Positions 5,310 to 10,938 of a stretch of 12,749 nt of DNA are shown piece by piece. A model generated the notes under the pieces. It saw nothing but the letters and a program-made list of their open reading frames with translations. It made no database searches and was not told the DNA's origin. The position numbers were made by a program, and so were the translations under genes. Numbering within the stretch: position 1 is the stretch's first letter; each line of letters opens with the position of its first letter. The stretch comes from Streptomyces sp. NRRL F-4489 (lineage in GTDB: Bacteria > Actinomycetota > Actinomycetes > Streptomycetales > Streptomycetaceae): assembly GCF_001509485.1 (NCBI RefSeq), contig NZ_LLZI01000041.1:1-12749 (forward strand), given 5' to 3'.

Positions 5310-6578
5310 TCACCCTACGGGGCGCTCCCGCTGGCCGGGCAGTACGGGGCGGCCGGCCCCGCGGCCGACCGGCGTCTCCGCCAGCCGTGCGGCGTACCCC
5401 TCCGGCTGCGGCTTGCCCGCGTCGGCCGACGCGTCGGCCAGCGCGTGCCCGCCGAGCGCGGCCGCCGAGAAGCGGTCGCCGACCGGCGCCGGCCGCTCGC
5501 GCTCCGGCCGTTCCGGGCGCTCGGGCCGCAGCGCGGGCTCCGGTCCGCCGCCCTGGGGACGGCGGGCGCGGTAGGCCGCCCGGTAGGCCGCGGGCGAGGC
5601 GCCCAGCTGCCGCCGGAAGTGCCCGCGCAGCGCGACCGGTGAGCGGAACCCGCAGCGCCCGGCGACCTCGTCCACGGAGTAGTCCGAGGTCTCCAGCAGC
5701 CGCTGGGCCTGGAGGACCCGCTGGGTGATCAGCCACTGGAGCGGAGCGCTGCCCGTCAGGGAGCGGAACCGCCGGTCGAAGGTGCGCCGGCTCATGTACG
5801 CGCGCGCGGCGAGCGTCTCCACGTCGAACTGCTCGTGGAGGTGCTCCAGCGCCCAGGCGACGACCTCGGCGAGCGGGTCGGCGCCGATCTCCTCCGGTAA
5901 TGACCTGTCCAGGTAGCGCTGGTGCCCGAGATCGGACGCGGTCCGCCGGGGCGGGACGACCAGCCGGCGGGCGAGCGCGTTGGCCGCGTCGGCGCCGTGG
6001 TCGGTGCGCACGATGTGCAGGCACAGGTCGATCCCGGCGGCGGTGCCCGCGGAGGTGAGCACATCGCCGTCGTCGACGAAGAGCTCGCGCGGGTCCACGT
6101 GGACGGACGGGTAGCGCTTGGCGAGCGTCGGCGCGTACATCCAGTGGGTGGTGGCCGGGCGGCCGTCGAGCAGTCCGGCCGCGGCGAGGACGAACGCCCC
6201 CGTGCACAGCCCGACGATGCGGGCCCCTTCCTCGTGCGCGCGGCGCAGCGCGTCGAGCGCCGCGGGCGGCGGGGCCTGGGTGATGGATCGCCAGGCCGGT
6301 ACGACGACCGTCCCGGCACGGGAGATCGCCTCCAGCCCGTAGGGGGCCGACAGTTCGAGCCCCCCGGTCGTGCGCAAAGGCGCGTCTTCGCCAGCGCACA
6401 CAAGAAGCCGGTACCGCGGAACGCCGGCGTCCTGTCGGTCGATGCCGAAGACCGAGAGCGGAATGGAGCTCTCGAAAATAGGGCCGCCGCTGAAGAGGAG
6501 CACCGCGACTATTTCGCGGCGCCGCCGGGCGGCGAGCTTGCGTGCGGCATCTGGTACGGCAGCGGAGTCCTGGCTCAT
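5310..6578 (-). CDS. adpA: AdpA, central developmental regulator (AraC/GATase-1-like)
   Basis: This is a 422-aa DNA-binding regulator. In other streptomycetes AdpA activates or represses hundreds of genes for aerial growth, sporulation and secondary metabolism, and represses its own promoter. Residues of about 20-190 form a DJ-1/PfpI-like domain used for dimerisation ([33 protein letters not shown] with C125). Residues of about 235-335 form the AraC double HTH ([40 protein letters not shown]). The domain sequences match my memory of S. griseus AdpA almost throughout; the arginine/proline-rich tail after residue 340 is divergent. The start is ATG 6578 (MSQDSAA) with GAGGGGGG about 10 nt upstream. 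A TTA leucine codon (L227) lies between the domains. Confidence 0.97.
   Translation of the reverse strand: MSQDSAAVPDAARKLAARRRREIVAVLLFSGGPIFESSIPLSVFGIDRQDAGVPRYRLLVCAGEDAPLRTTGGLELSAPYGLEAISRAGTVVVPAWRSITQAPPPAALDALRRAHEEGARIVGLCTGAFVLAAAGLLDGRPATTHWMYAPTLAKRYPSVHVDPRELFVDDGDVLTSAGTAAGIDLCLHIVRTDHGADAANALARRLVVPPRRTASDLGHQRYLDRSLPEEIGADPLAEVVAWALEHLHEQFDVETLAARAYMSRRTFDRRFRSLTGSAPLQWLITQRVLQAQRLLETSDYSVDEVAGRCGFRSPVALRGHFRRQLGASPAAYRAAYRARRPQGGGPEPALRPERPERPERERPAPVGDRFSAAALGGHALADASADAGKPQPEGYAARLAETPVGRGAGRPVLPGQRERPVG
5898..5900 (-). promoter_or_regulatory. TTA codon (bldA-dependent) in adpA
   Basis: Leu227 in DRSLPEEIG is encoded by TTA, the rare codon read only by the bldA tRNA in Streptomyces. 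It sits in the linker between the dimerisation and HTH domains, the place known from other adpA genes. It makes AdpA translation depend on bldA. I noticed no other TTA in the genes of this window. Confidence 0.93.
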
Positions 6579-7426
6579 GGCACTTAAGCCCCCCTCGGTC
6601 GTCTCGCCCTCGCGGTCCTGCACAGTTCCCCCGCCATAGCTACCAAGATCGAATCTACTGTGTCCCGTGAGGATGGAGTGCCAAGTTCACCACCCGCTGG
6701 TATGTCGATATGGCAACTTGGCGCGAAGCATTCGATCACGAAGCGTTCCACTCGTCGGCCCTGCATGGGAAGTACGCGTCTCGGCTCTGCCCGTTCGCAG
6801 TAGGACACAACCATGCCGAGCGGTCCTTTCCTCCCAGCTCACGCCGGGGTTGAGGGGGGTCGGGGGCAAGGATCGGGACACGGCCGGAAGTTGGCCGAAA
6901 ACGGTCGTGCGCAGACTTGCGAGCGCCTCCATCGACCGGCGTACGCCTTTCGTCGCACCGTCCGCCCCCTTGCGCTCCCGTCCGGGTTTGCCCGAGTTTG
7001 TTCCGGCGGGAAACGGTGCCTGCGGCAACCGTTGGGGAGGGGTGCGCGGCCGGGGTGGTACCCCGCGCGGGCAGCGTCCCGGGCGCGCCGCCGCGGCGGG
7101 TGCCGGCGGTCCGGCCGCCGCCGTCCGGAAGGGCCCGCGGTGATCGCGGCGGCGGGCGCGCGGGGCCGGGCGCGGCGGCCGGCCGCCCGCCGCGGCGCTC
7201 ACCGGGTCGGGTGATCCACGGGCGGCGCCGGGACCCCGCCGGCCCCCGCGCGCGGCCGGGCGCGGCGGGCTCCGGGGCGGCTCCCGCGCGCGGCCGGGGT
7301 ACGTACAGGGGCATGACGGGGCATTGCCATCCGCGCCACGCTCCGGCATGCTCCGGGGGACGCTTGCGGCCCCGGACCGCCCCCCGCGGGGCGCCCGGCG
7401 GCCGTCGCGTGCCCTGGGCAGTGGAG
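6579..7426. other. long intergenic region upstream of adpA, no credible gene
   Basis: About 850 bases hold no ORF with gene-like composition. The open frames here are proline/arginine/alanine-rich and lack ribosome sites. The adpA-proximal part (6600-6730) is comparatively AT-rich and should hold the promoter; TAGATT at 6651-6656 on the minus strand is a possible -10, without a clear -35. Around 7012-7033 an imperfect hairpin is visible. From about 7040 to 7300 the sequence is almost pure G+C, with a 16-bp exact direct repeat (CCCGCGCGCGGCCGGG at 7245-7260 and 7283-7298). A long adpA leader or several operator sites would fit, but neither is shown. Confidence 0.6.
6678..6728. promoter_or_regulatory. 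inverted AACTTGGC pair with AdpA-like box upstream of adpA
   Basis: GCCAAGTT (6680-6687) and AACTTGGC (6715-6722) are perfect inverted copies with 27 bp between them. The right arm continues as TGGCGCGAAG (6719-6728), which matches the known AdpA consensus TGGCSNGWWY at 9 of 10 positions. The left arm read on the minus strand gives TGGCACTCCA, a poor match after TGGC. The pair lies 100-150 bp upstream of the adpA start, where AdpA autoregulation would be expected. Confidence 0.5.
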
Positions 7427-7451
7427 GAGTAGCGCCGTACTCTTGGGGTAT
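7427..7451 (+). promoter_or_regulatory. candidate stress-sigma (SigB/SigH-type) promoter of usp
   Basis: GAGT (7427-7430), a 15-bp spacer and GGGTAT (7446-7451) fit the Streptomyces SigB-family consensus GNNT-N14-16-GGGTAY. A start near 7458 would give a leader of about 140 nt. A general-stress promoter suits a universal stress protein gene, but the motif is short and the call rests on pattern alone. Confidence 0.4.
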
Positions 7452-7456
7452 CGACT

Positions 7457-7473
7457 TGGGAAGATGATTCCCA
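7457..7473 (+). promoter_or_regulatory. palindrome at the presumed usp transcription start
   Basis: TGGGAA-GATGA-TTCCCA is a perfect 6-bp inverted repeat with a 5-bp centre, directly after the candidate -10. GTATCG occurs on both sides (7448-7453 and 7477-7482). The position suits a repressor operator or a small 5' hairpin. Confidence 0.4.
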
Positions 7474-7600
7474 GTCGTATCGTTCCCCTTTGAACTATGG
7501 CCGCGGCTCCTCGACCGGCACCACCGGTCAACTGCCGGATCAAGTCAATCGCCGTTCCCCGTTCGCCCCTCCGCAAGAGGACGTTCTCGCCGAGACACCC

Positions 7601-8122
7601 ATGGCCGGTCACGAAATCCCCGAACCCGCGGACCGCAAGCAGGTCGCCGATCCGATGGCGGACCTCCAAGCGGCGGAACAGAAGCGCCACTCCTGCGATC
7701 CGGCCTTCCGGCACGGTGTCGTGGTCGGCTTCGACGGCTCCATGTCGAGCGAACGCGCGTTGGCGTATGCAATCGGTCTGGCGCGGCGCCACGGCTCCGG
7801 CCTGATCATCGTCCACGTGGCCAACAGGCTGCCCACGACGGTCTGGGCGGGCTGCGAGCCGCCGGTCTTCGTGGACGTCCCCGACCACCGCACCGAGGTC
7901 CTCGGGCTGGAGCTGGCGTGCGCCGACCACCTCGCCGAGGTCCCCTGGATCCTCGTCGAGCGCGGCGGCGACATCTGCCACGAGCTGGAGGAGGTCGGCC
8001 GGGAGTATGAGGCCGACGCCATCGTCGTCGGCTCCACGCACGGCATCGTCGGCCGGATCTTCGGCTCGGTGGCCGGCCGGCTGGCCCGGCGCGCGCAGCG
8101 GCCGGTGATGGTCATTCCGTAA
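7601..8122 (+). CDS. universal stress protein (Usp family)
   Basis: This is a 173-aa cytoplasmic single-domain Usp preceded by a roughly 35-residue hydrophilic N-terminal extension. Visible family features are the first strand with the acidic residue (HGVVVGFDGSMSSERAL, D45), the helix LAYAIGLARRHGSGLIIVHV, and the glycine-rich C-terminal signature VVGSTHGIVGRIFGSV followed by ARRAQRPVMVIP. The last resembles the ATP-binding type of Usp. I chose ATG 7601 because sequence from there on (MAGHEIPEPADRK) is typical of Streptomyces homologues as I remember them. An upstream in-frame TTG at 7490 adds residues overlapping the promoter region. The ribosome site is weak (GAGA 8 nt before ATG). Role: nucleotide-binding stress protein of unknown partner. 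Confidence 0.88.
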   Translation: MAGHEIPEPADRKQVADPMADLQAAEQKRHSCDPAFRHGVVVGFDGSMSSERALAYAIGLARRHGSGLIIVHVANRLPTTVWAGCEPPVFVDVPDHRTEVLGLELACADHLAEVPWILVERGGDICHELEEVGREYEADAIVVGSTHGIVGRIFGSVAGRLARRAQRPVMVIP

Positions 8123-8150
8123 GGGCAGGGCCGCTGCTTGAGCCCTGCTC
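8123..8150 (+). terminator. hairpin after usp
   Basis: GCAGGGC (8125-8131) and GCCCTGC (8142-8148) form a 7-bp stem, extendable by a G-T and a G-C pair, with a 10-nt loop. It begins directly after the usp stop and has no T-tract. Confidence 0.5.
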
Positions 8151-8451
8151 CCTGAGCGGGGCCGGGGCCCGGGTCCTGGCACCGGTCCCGGTTCCGGTGA
8201 AGTCCGCGATAACCGCGGCCTGTTGGCGTGCCCGCCGGCCCTGCCGTGATCCGCTCTCCTCGCCGTGTCCACAGGTGAGGGGGCGTCATGGGGATTGTGC
8301 GGAGCGGGAGTTCGGTCGTCCCCGGAAGGTTGCTTGCGCCCTTGTGACGGGTAGAAAACGGTCACAACGGCGTGCCGCCGGGCGGGAAGTGACGGGTCCC
8401 GCGACGACGGCATCCCGCCGGCGTAATGGGCGACGCCGGCACAAGGGGAGG
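8151..8451. other. convergent usp/glmS spacer
   Basis: No gene is supported here. It contains short inverted repeats (CACCGG/CCGGTG at 8180-8199; TTGTGAC/GTCACAA at 8342-8367) and a 9-bp direct repeat GTGACGGGT (8344-8352 and 8389-8397). A 19-codon ORF at 8288-8347 is possible but unsupported. Confidence 0.6.
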
Positions 8452-8491
8452 CTCCGGCTCCGTGCGTACGGTGGCGCGCACGGAGCCGGAG
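8452..8491 (-). terminator. terminator hairpin of glmS
   Basis: A perfect 15-bp stem (8452-8466 with 8477-8491) closes a 10-nt loop, starting 12 nt past the glmS stop. On the minus strand it is followed by CCTCCCCTTGTG. It may work in both directions, since usp converges on it. Confidence 0.8.
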
Positions 8492-8503
8492 TGCCGGGGG
8501 GGC

Positions 8504-10330
8504 TTACTCCACGGTCACGGACTTGGCCAGGTTGCGCGGCTTGTCGATGTCGCGGCCCAGGGCCAGGGCGGTGTGGTAGGCGAGGAGCTGGAGCGGGATG
8601 CCCATGAGGATCGGGTCCAGCTCGGGCTCGTTCTTCGGGACCACGATGGTGTGGTCGGCCTTCTCCTGCTCCTGGTGCGCGACGGCCAGGATCCGGCCGC
8701 TGCGGGCCTTGATCTCCTCCAGCGCGGCGCGGTTCTTCTCCAGCAGGTCGTCGTCCGGCACGATCGCCACGGTCGGCATGGCCGGCTCGATGAGCGCCAG
8801 CGGGCCGTGCTTGAGCTCGGAGGCCGGGTACGCCTCGGCGTGGATGTAGGAGACCTCCTTGAGCTTCAGGGACGCCTCGCGGGCCACCGGGTAGCCCCGG
8901 ACCCGGCCGATGAACATCATCGACCGCGCGTCGGCGTACTGCGCCGACAGCTCCTTGATCTGCTCCTCGCCCTTGAGGATCTCGTCGATCTGCTCGGGCA
9001 GCTTCCGCAGGCCCTCGATGATCCGCTTGCCGTCCGCCACGGACAGGTCCCGGATCCGGCCCAGGTGCAGGGCGAGCAGCGCGAACGACACCACCATGTT
9101 GGTGAAGCACTTGGTGGAGACCACGCAGACCTCCGGGCCGGCGTGCACGTAGATGCCGCCGTCGGTCTCCCGGGCGATCGCCGAGCCGACCACGTTGACC
9201 AGGCCCAGGACCCGGGCGCCCTTGCGCTTGAGCTCCTGGACGGCGGCCAGCACGTCGTAGGTCTCACCGGACTGCGAGACCGCGACGTAGAGGGTGTCGG
9301 GGTCCACGACCGGGTTGCGGTAGCGGAACTCCGAGGCCGGCTCGGCGTCCGAGGGGATGCGCGCCAGCTCCTCGATCATCTGGGCGCCGATCTGGCCCGC
9401 GTGGTACGAGGTGCCGCAGCCCAGGATCTTCACCCGGCGCACCGCGCGCGCCTCGCGGGCGTCGAGGTTGAGGCCGCCGAGGTGGACGGTGGAGAAGCGG
9501 TCGTCGATCCGGCCGCGCAGCGCCCGGTCCACCGCCTCCGCCTGCTCGGAGATCTCCTTGTGCATGTACGTGTCGTGGCCGCCGAGGTCGTACGACTCGG
9601 CCGCGTACTCGACGGTCTCCGGCGTCGCCGTGGTGCGGGAGCCCTCGGTGGTGTACGTGCGGTAGTCGTCGGCCTTCAGGGTGGCCATCTCGCCGTCGTC
9701 GAGGGTGACGACCTGGCGGGTGTGCGAGACCAGCGCGGCGACGTCGGAGGAGACGAACATCTCGTGCTCGCCGATGCCCAGGACGACCGGGGAGCCGTTG
9801 CGGGCGACCACGATGCGGTCGGCGAAGTCGGCGTGCAGGACGGCGATGCCGTAGGTGCCCTCGACGTGGCGGAGCGCCTCGCGGACCTTCTCCTCCAGGG
9901 TGGGGGCGGTGGAGCGGCCGATGAGGTGCGCCAGGACCTCGGTGTCGGTCTCGGAGGCGAACTCCACGCCGTCCGCGGTCAGGCGGGCGCGCAGGTCGGC
10001 GGCGTTGTCGATGATGCCGTTGTGGACGACGGCGACCTTGCCCTCGGTGTCGAGGTGCGGGTGGGCGTTCTCGTCGGTGGGGGCGCCGTGGGTGGCCCAG
10101 CGGGTGTGCGCGATACCGGTGGTGCCCGCGAACTTCTTCGGCAGCCGGGACTCCAGCTCCCGCACCCGGCCCTTGGCCTTGGCGGTCTTCAGGCCGGCGG
10201 CCTTGCCGGTGCCGCTCGCGTGGATGGCGATACCGGCCGAGTCGTAGCCGCGGTACTCCAGGCGCTGGAGGCCCTCGAGGAGCAGCGGCGCGACATCGCG
10301 TTTACCGATATATCCGACGATCCCGCACAT
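8504..10330 (-). CDS. glmS: glutamine--fructose-6-phosphate aminotransferase (isomerising)
   Basis: This 608-aa cytoplasmic enzyme makes glucosamine-6-phosphate from fructose-6-phosphate and glutamine, the entry step to UDP-GlcNAc and peptidoglycan. The N-terminal Ntn glutaminase domain starts MCGIVGYIGKRD with the nucleophile C2. It carries RLEYRGYDSAG, HTRWATHG (residues 75-82) and HNGII (103-107). Two SIS isomerase domains follow: the first has LGCGTSYHAG (301-310) and SQSGETYD (350-357); the second has ASLKLKEVSYIHAEA (484-498) and KHGPLALIEP. The C-terminus DIDKPRNLAKSVTVE contains the conserved K603. Length is normal. ATG 10330 has AAGGG about 8 nt upstream; an upstream in-frame start is excluded because Cys must be residue 2. 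It follows the 91-aa gene on the same strand by 59 nt. No glmS ribozyme is visible. Confidence 0.98.
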   Translation of the reverse strand: MCGIVGYIGKRDVAPLLLEGLQRLEYRGYDSAGIAIHASGTGKAAGLKTAKAKGRVRELESRLPKKFAGTTGIAHTRWATHGAPTDENAHPHLDTEGKVAVVHNGIIDNAADLRARLTADGVEFASETDTEVLAHLIGRSTAPTLEEKVREALRHVEGTYGIAVLHADFADRIVVARNGSPVVLGIGEHEMFVSSDVAALVSHTRQVVTLDDGEMATLKADDYRTYTTEGSRTTATPETVEYAAESYDLGGHDTYMHKEISEQAEAVDRALRGRIDDRFSTVHLGGLNLDAREARAVRRVKILGCGTSYHAGQIGAQMIEELARIPSDAEPASEFRYRNPVVDPDTLYVAVSQSGETYDVLAAVQELKRKGARVLGLVNVVGSAIARETDGGIYVHAGPEVCVVSTKCFTNMVVSFALLALHLGRIRDLSVADGKRIIEGLRKLPEQIDEILKGEEQIKELSAQYADARSMMFIGRVRGYPVAREASLKLKEVSYIHAEAYPASELKHGPLALIEPAMPTVAIVPDDDLLEKNRAALEEIKARSGRILAVAHQEQEKADHTIVVPKNEPELDPILMGIPLQLLAYHTALALGRDIDKPRNLAKSVTVE

Positions 10331-10389
10331 ACAGTGACCCTTCTCGTTGGTGTTCACGGGCGCCCGGCCGTCCGGCCGGTCCGCGGCGG

Positions 10390-10665
10390 TCAGCCGTAGA
10401 CCAGACGGCGCAGCTGGCGCAGGGAGAGCGACGGAGGGGACACGGCGCGGTGCGGCAGCTCGTGGGAGATCCGTTCGAAGATCGCCTCGTTCCGCAGCCC
10501 CTGGGACTGCAGTTCGCGGTGGCGCCGGCGGACGAACCCCTCCGTGGTCTCGTCGAAGTACGCCAGTACGTCCAGCACCACCCGGGCCGCCTCGCCGCGC
10601 TGGAGCGGCGTGCTGCGGACCAGATGGTCGATGAGGTCCTCATGGGACGGACGGCGTTCGAGCAC
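10390..10665 (-). CDS. conserved actinobacterial hypothetical protein (91 aa)
   Basis: This small, highly charged and probably all-helical protein contains the motifs RRPSHEDLIDHLVRSTPLQR, ARVVLDVLAYFDETTEGFV and RRRHRELQSQGLRNEAIFE, and ends LSLRQLRRLVYG. There is no signal, membrane segment or cysteine. I recognise the sequence type as a conserved Streptomyces hypothetical protein beside glmS, with no known function. GTG 10665 has no ribosome site. Instead a good promoter ends 6 nt before it, suggesting leaderless translation. It lies 59 nt upstream of glmS on the same strand and may be co-transcribed with it. A regulatory role in amino-sugar metabolism is a guess from context only. Confidence 0.85.
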   Translation of the reverse strand: MLERRPSHEDLIDHLVRSTPLQRGEAARVVLDVLAYFDETTEGFVRRRHRELQSQGLRNEAIFERISHELPHRAVSPPSLSLRQLRRLVYG

Positions 10666-10671
10666 CCGTCG

Positions 10672-10700
10672 ATATTGGAGGGCCGCGCGGAGAAGTGCAA
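10672..10700 (-). promoter_or_regulatory. promoter of the 91-aa gene, probably leaderless
   Basis: On the minus strand TTGCAC (10700-10695), 17 bp and CAATAT (10677-10672) form a good housekeeping promoter. Only 6 nt separate the -10 from the GTG at 10665, so transcription should begin at or within a base or two of the start codon. It may also drive glmS. Confidence 0.65.
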
Positions 10701-10706
10701 GAAATC

Positions 10707-10722
10707 TGCCCGATATCGGGCA
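10707..10722. promoter_or_regulatory. 16-bp perfect palindrome in the divergent control region
   Basis: TGCCCGATATCGGGCA is a perfect 16-bp palindrome. It lies 6 bp upstream of the -35 of the 91-aa gene and 24 bp before the dre-like site of the hexosaminidase gene, so a bound protein could affect both directions. I cannot assign it to a known regulator. Confidence 0.6.
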
Positions 10723-10746
10723 CGGTGCGCCGTACGTGCCCGGAAA

Positions 10747-10762
10747 TGTGGTCTACACCTTG
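10747..10762 (+). promoter_or_regulatory. DasR-like dre operator
   Basis: TGTGGTCTACACCTTG matches the core of the DasR responsive element (TGGTCTAGACCA) at 10 of 12 positions. It overlaps the -35 of the candidate hexosaminidase promoter, where repression would be expected. DasR is the GntR-type GlcNAc regulator of Streptomyces, relieved by glucosamine-6-phosphate, and many chitin/GlcNAc genes belong to its regulon. Confidence 0.6.
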
Positions 10763-10788
10763 ACCGGCACCCGGGCGCGCGGTACGCA
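10760..10788 (+). promoter_or_regulatory. candidate promoter of the hexosaminidase gene
   Basis: TTGACC (10760-10765), a 17-bp spacer and TACGCA (10783-10788) give a recognisable promoter. The -35 overlaps the dre-like site. The implied leader is about 145 nt. Confidence 0.45.
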
Positions 10789-10938
10789 TGGTCACCGTCC
10801 GGTCGCTCCACGCCATACCGCACGCCGCCCCGCCGCACGTCCCCCGGAACGTCCCGCCGACCGCCCCGCGGAAGCGCCGCCGCACCCGCCGCACCTGCCG
10901 CGCCCGAAGCCCGCCGAAGCCTGCCGAAGGGACCGTCC

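Noticed and set aside
6736..7314. 192-aa minus-strand ORF and overlapping ORFs between adpA and usp
   Set aside because: Proline/arginine-rich low-complexity translations, no ribosome site and no recognisable domain; they arise from GC-rich non-coding DNA lacking stops.
7490..7600. Upstream TTG start for usp (210 aa)
   Set aside because: The added residues are unlike Usp proteins and begin within a few bases of the presumed promoter/operator; ATG 7601 fits homologues as remembered.
8288..8347. 19-aa ORF in the usp/glmS spacer with GGGGG upstream
   Set aside because: Short, no coupling, no context and no sequence hallmark; chance is as likely.
10331..10389. glmS ribozyme/riboswitch in front of glmS
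   Set aside because: Only 59 nt separate glmS from the upstream gene, too little for the ribozyme, and none of its core is visible; it is a feature mainly of Firmicutes.
8426..10399. 657-aa plus-strand ORF opposite glmS
   Set aside because: Exact antisense shadow of glmS with valine/glycine/aspartate-rich composition.
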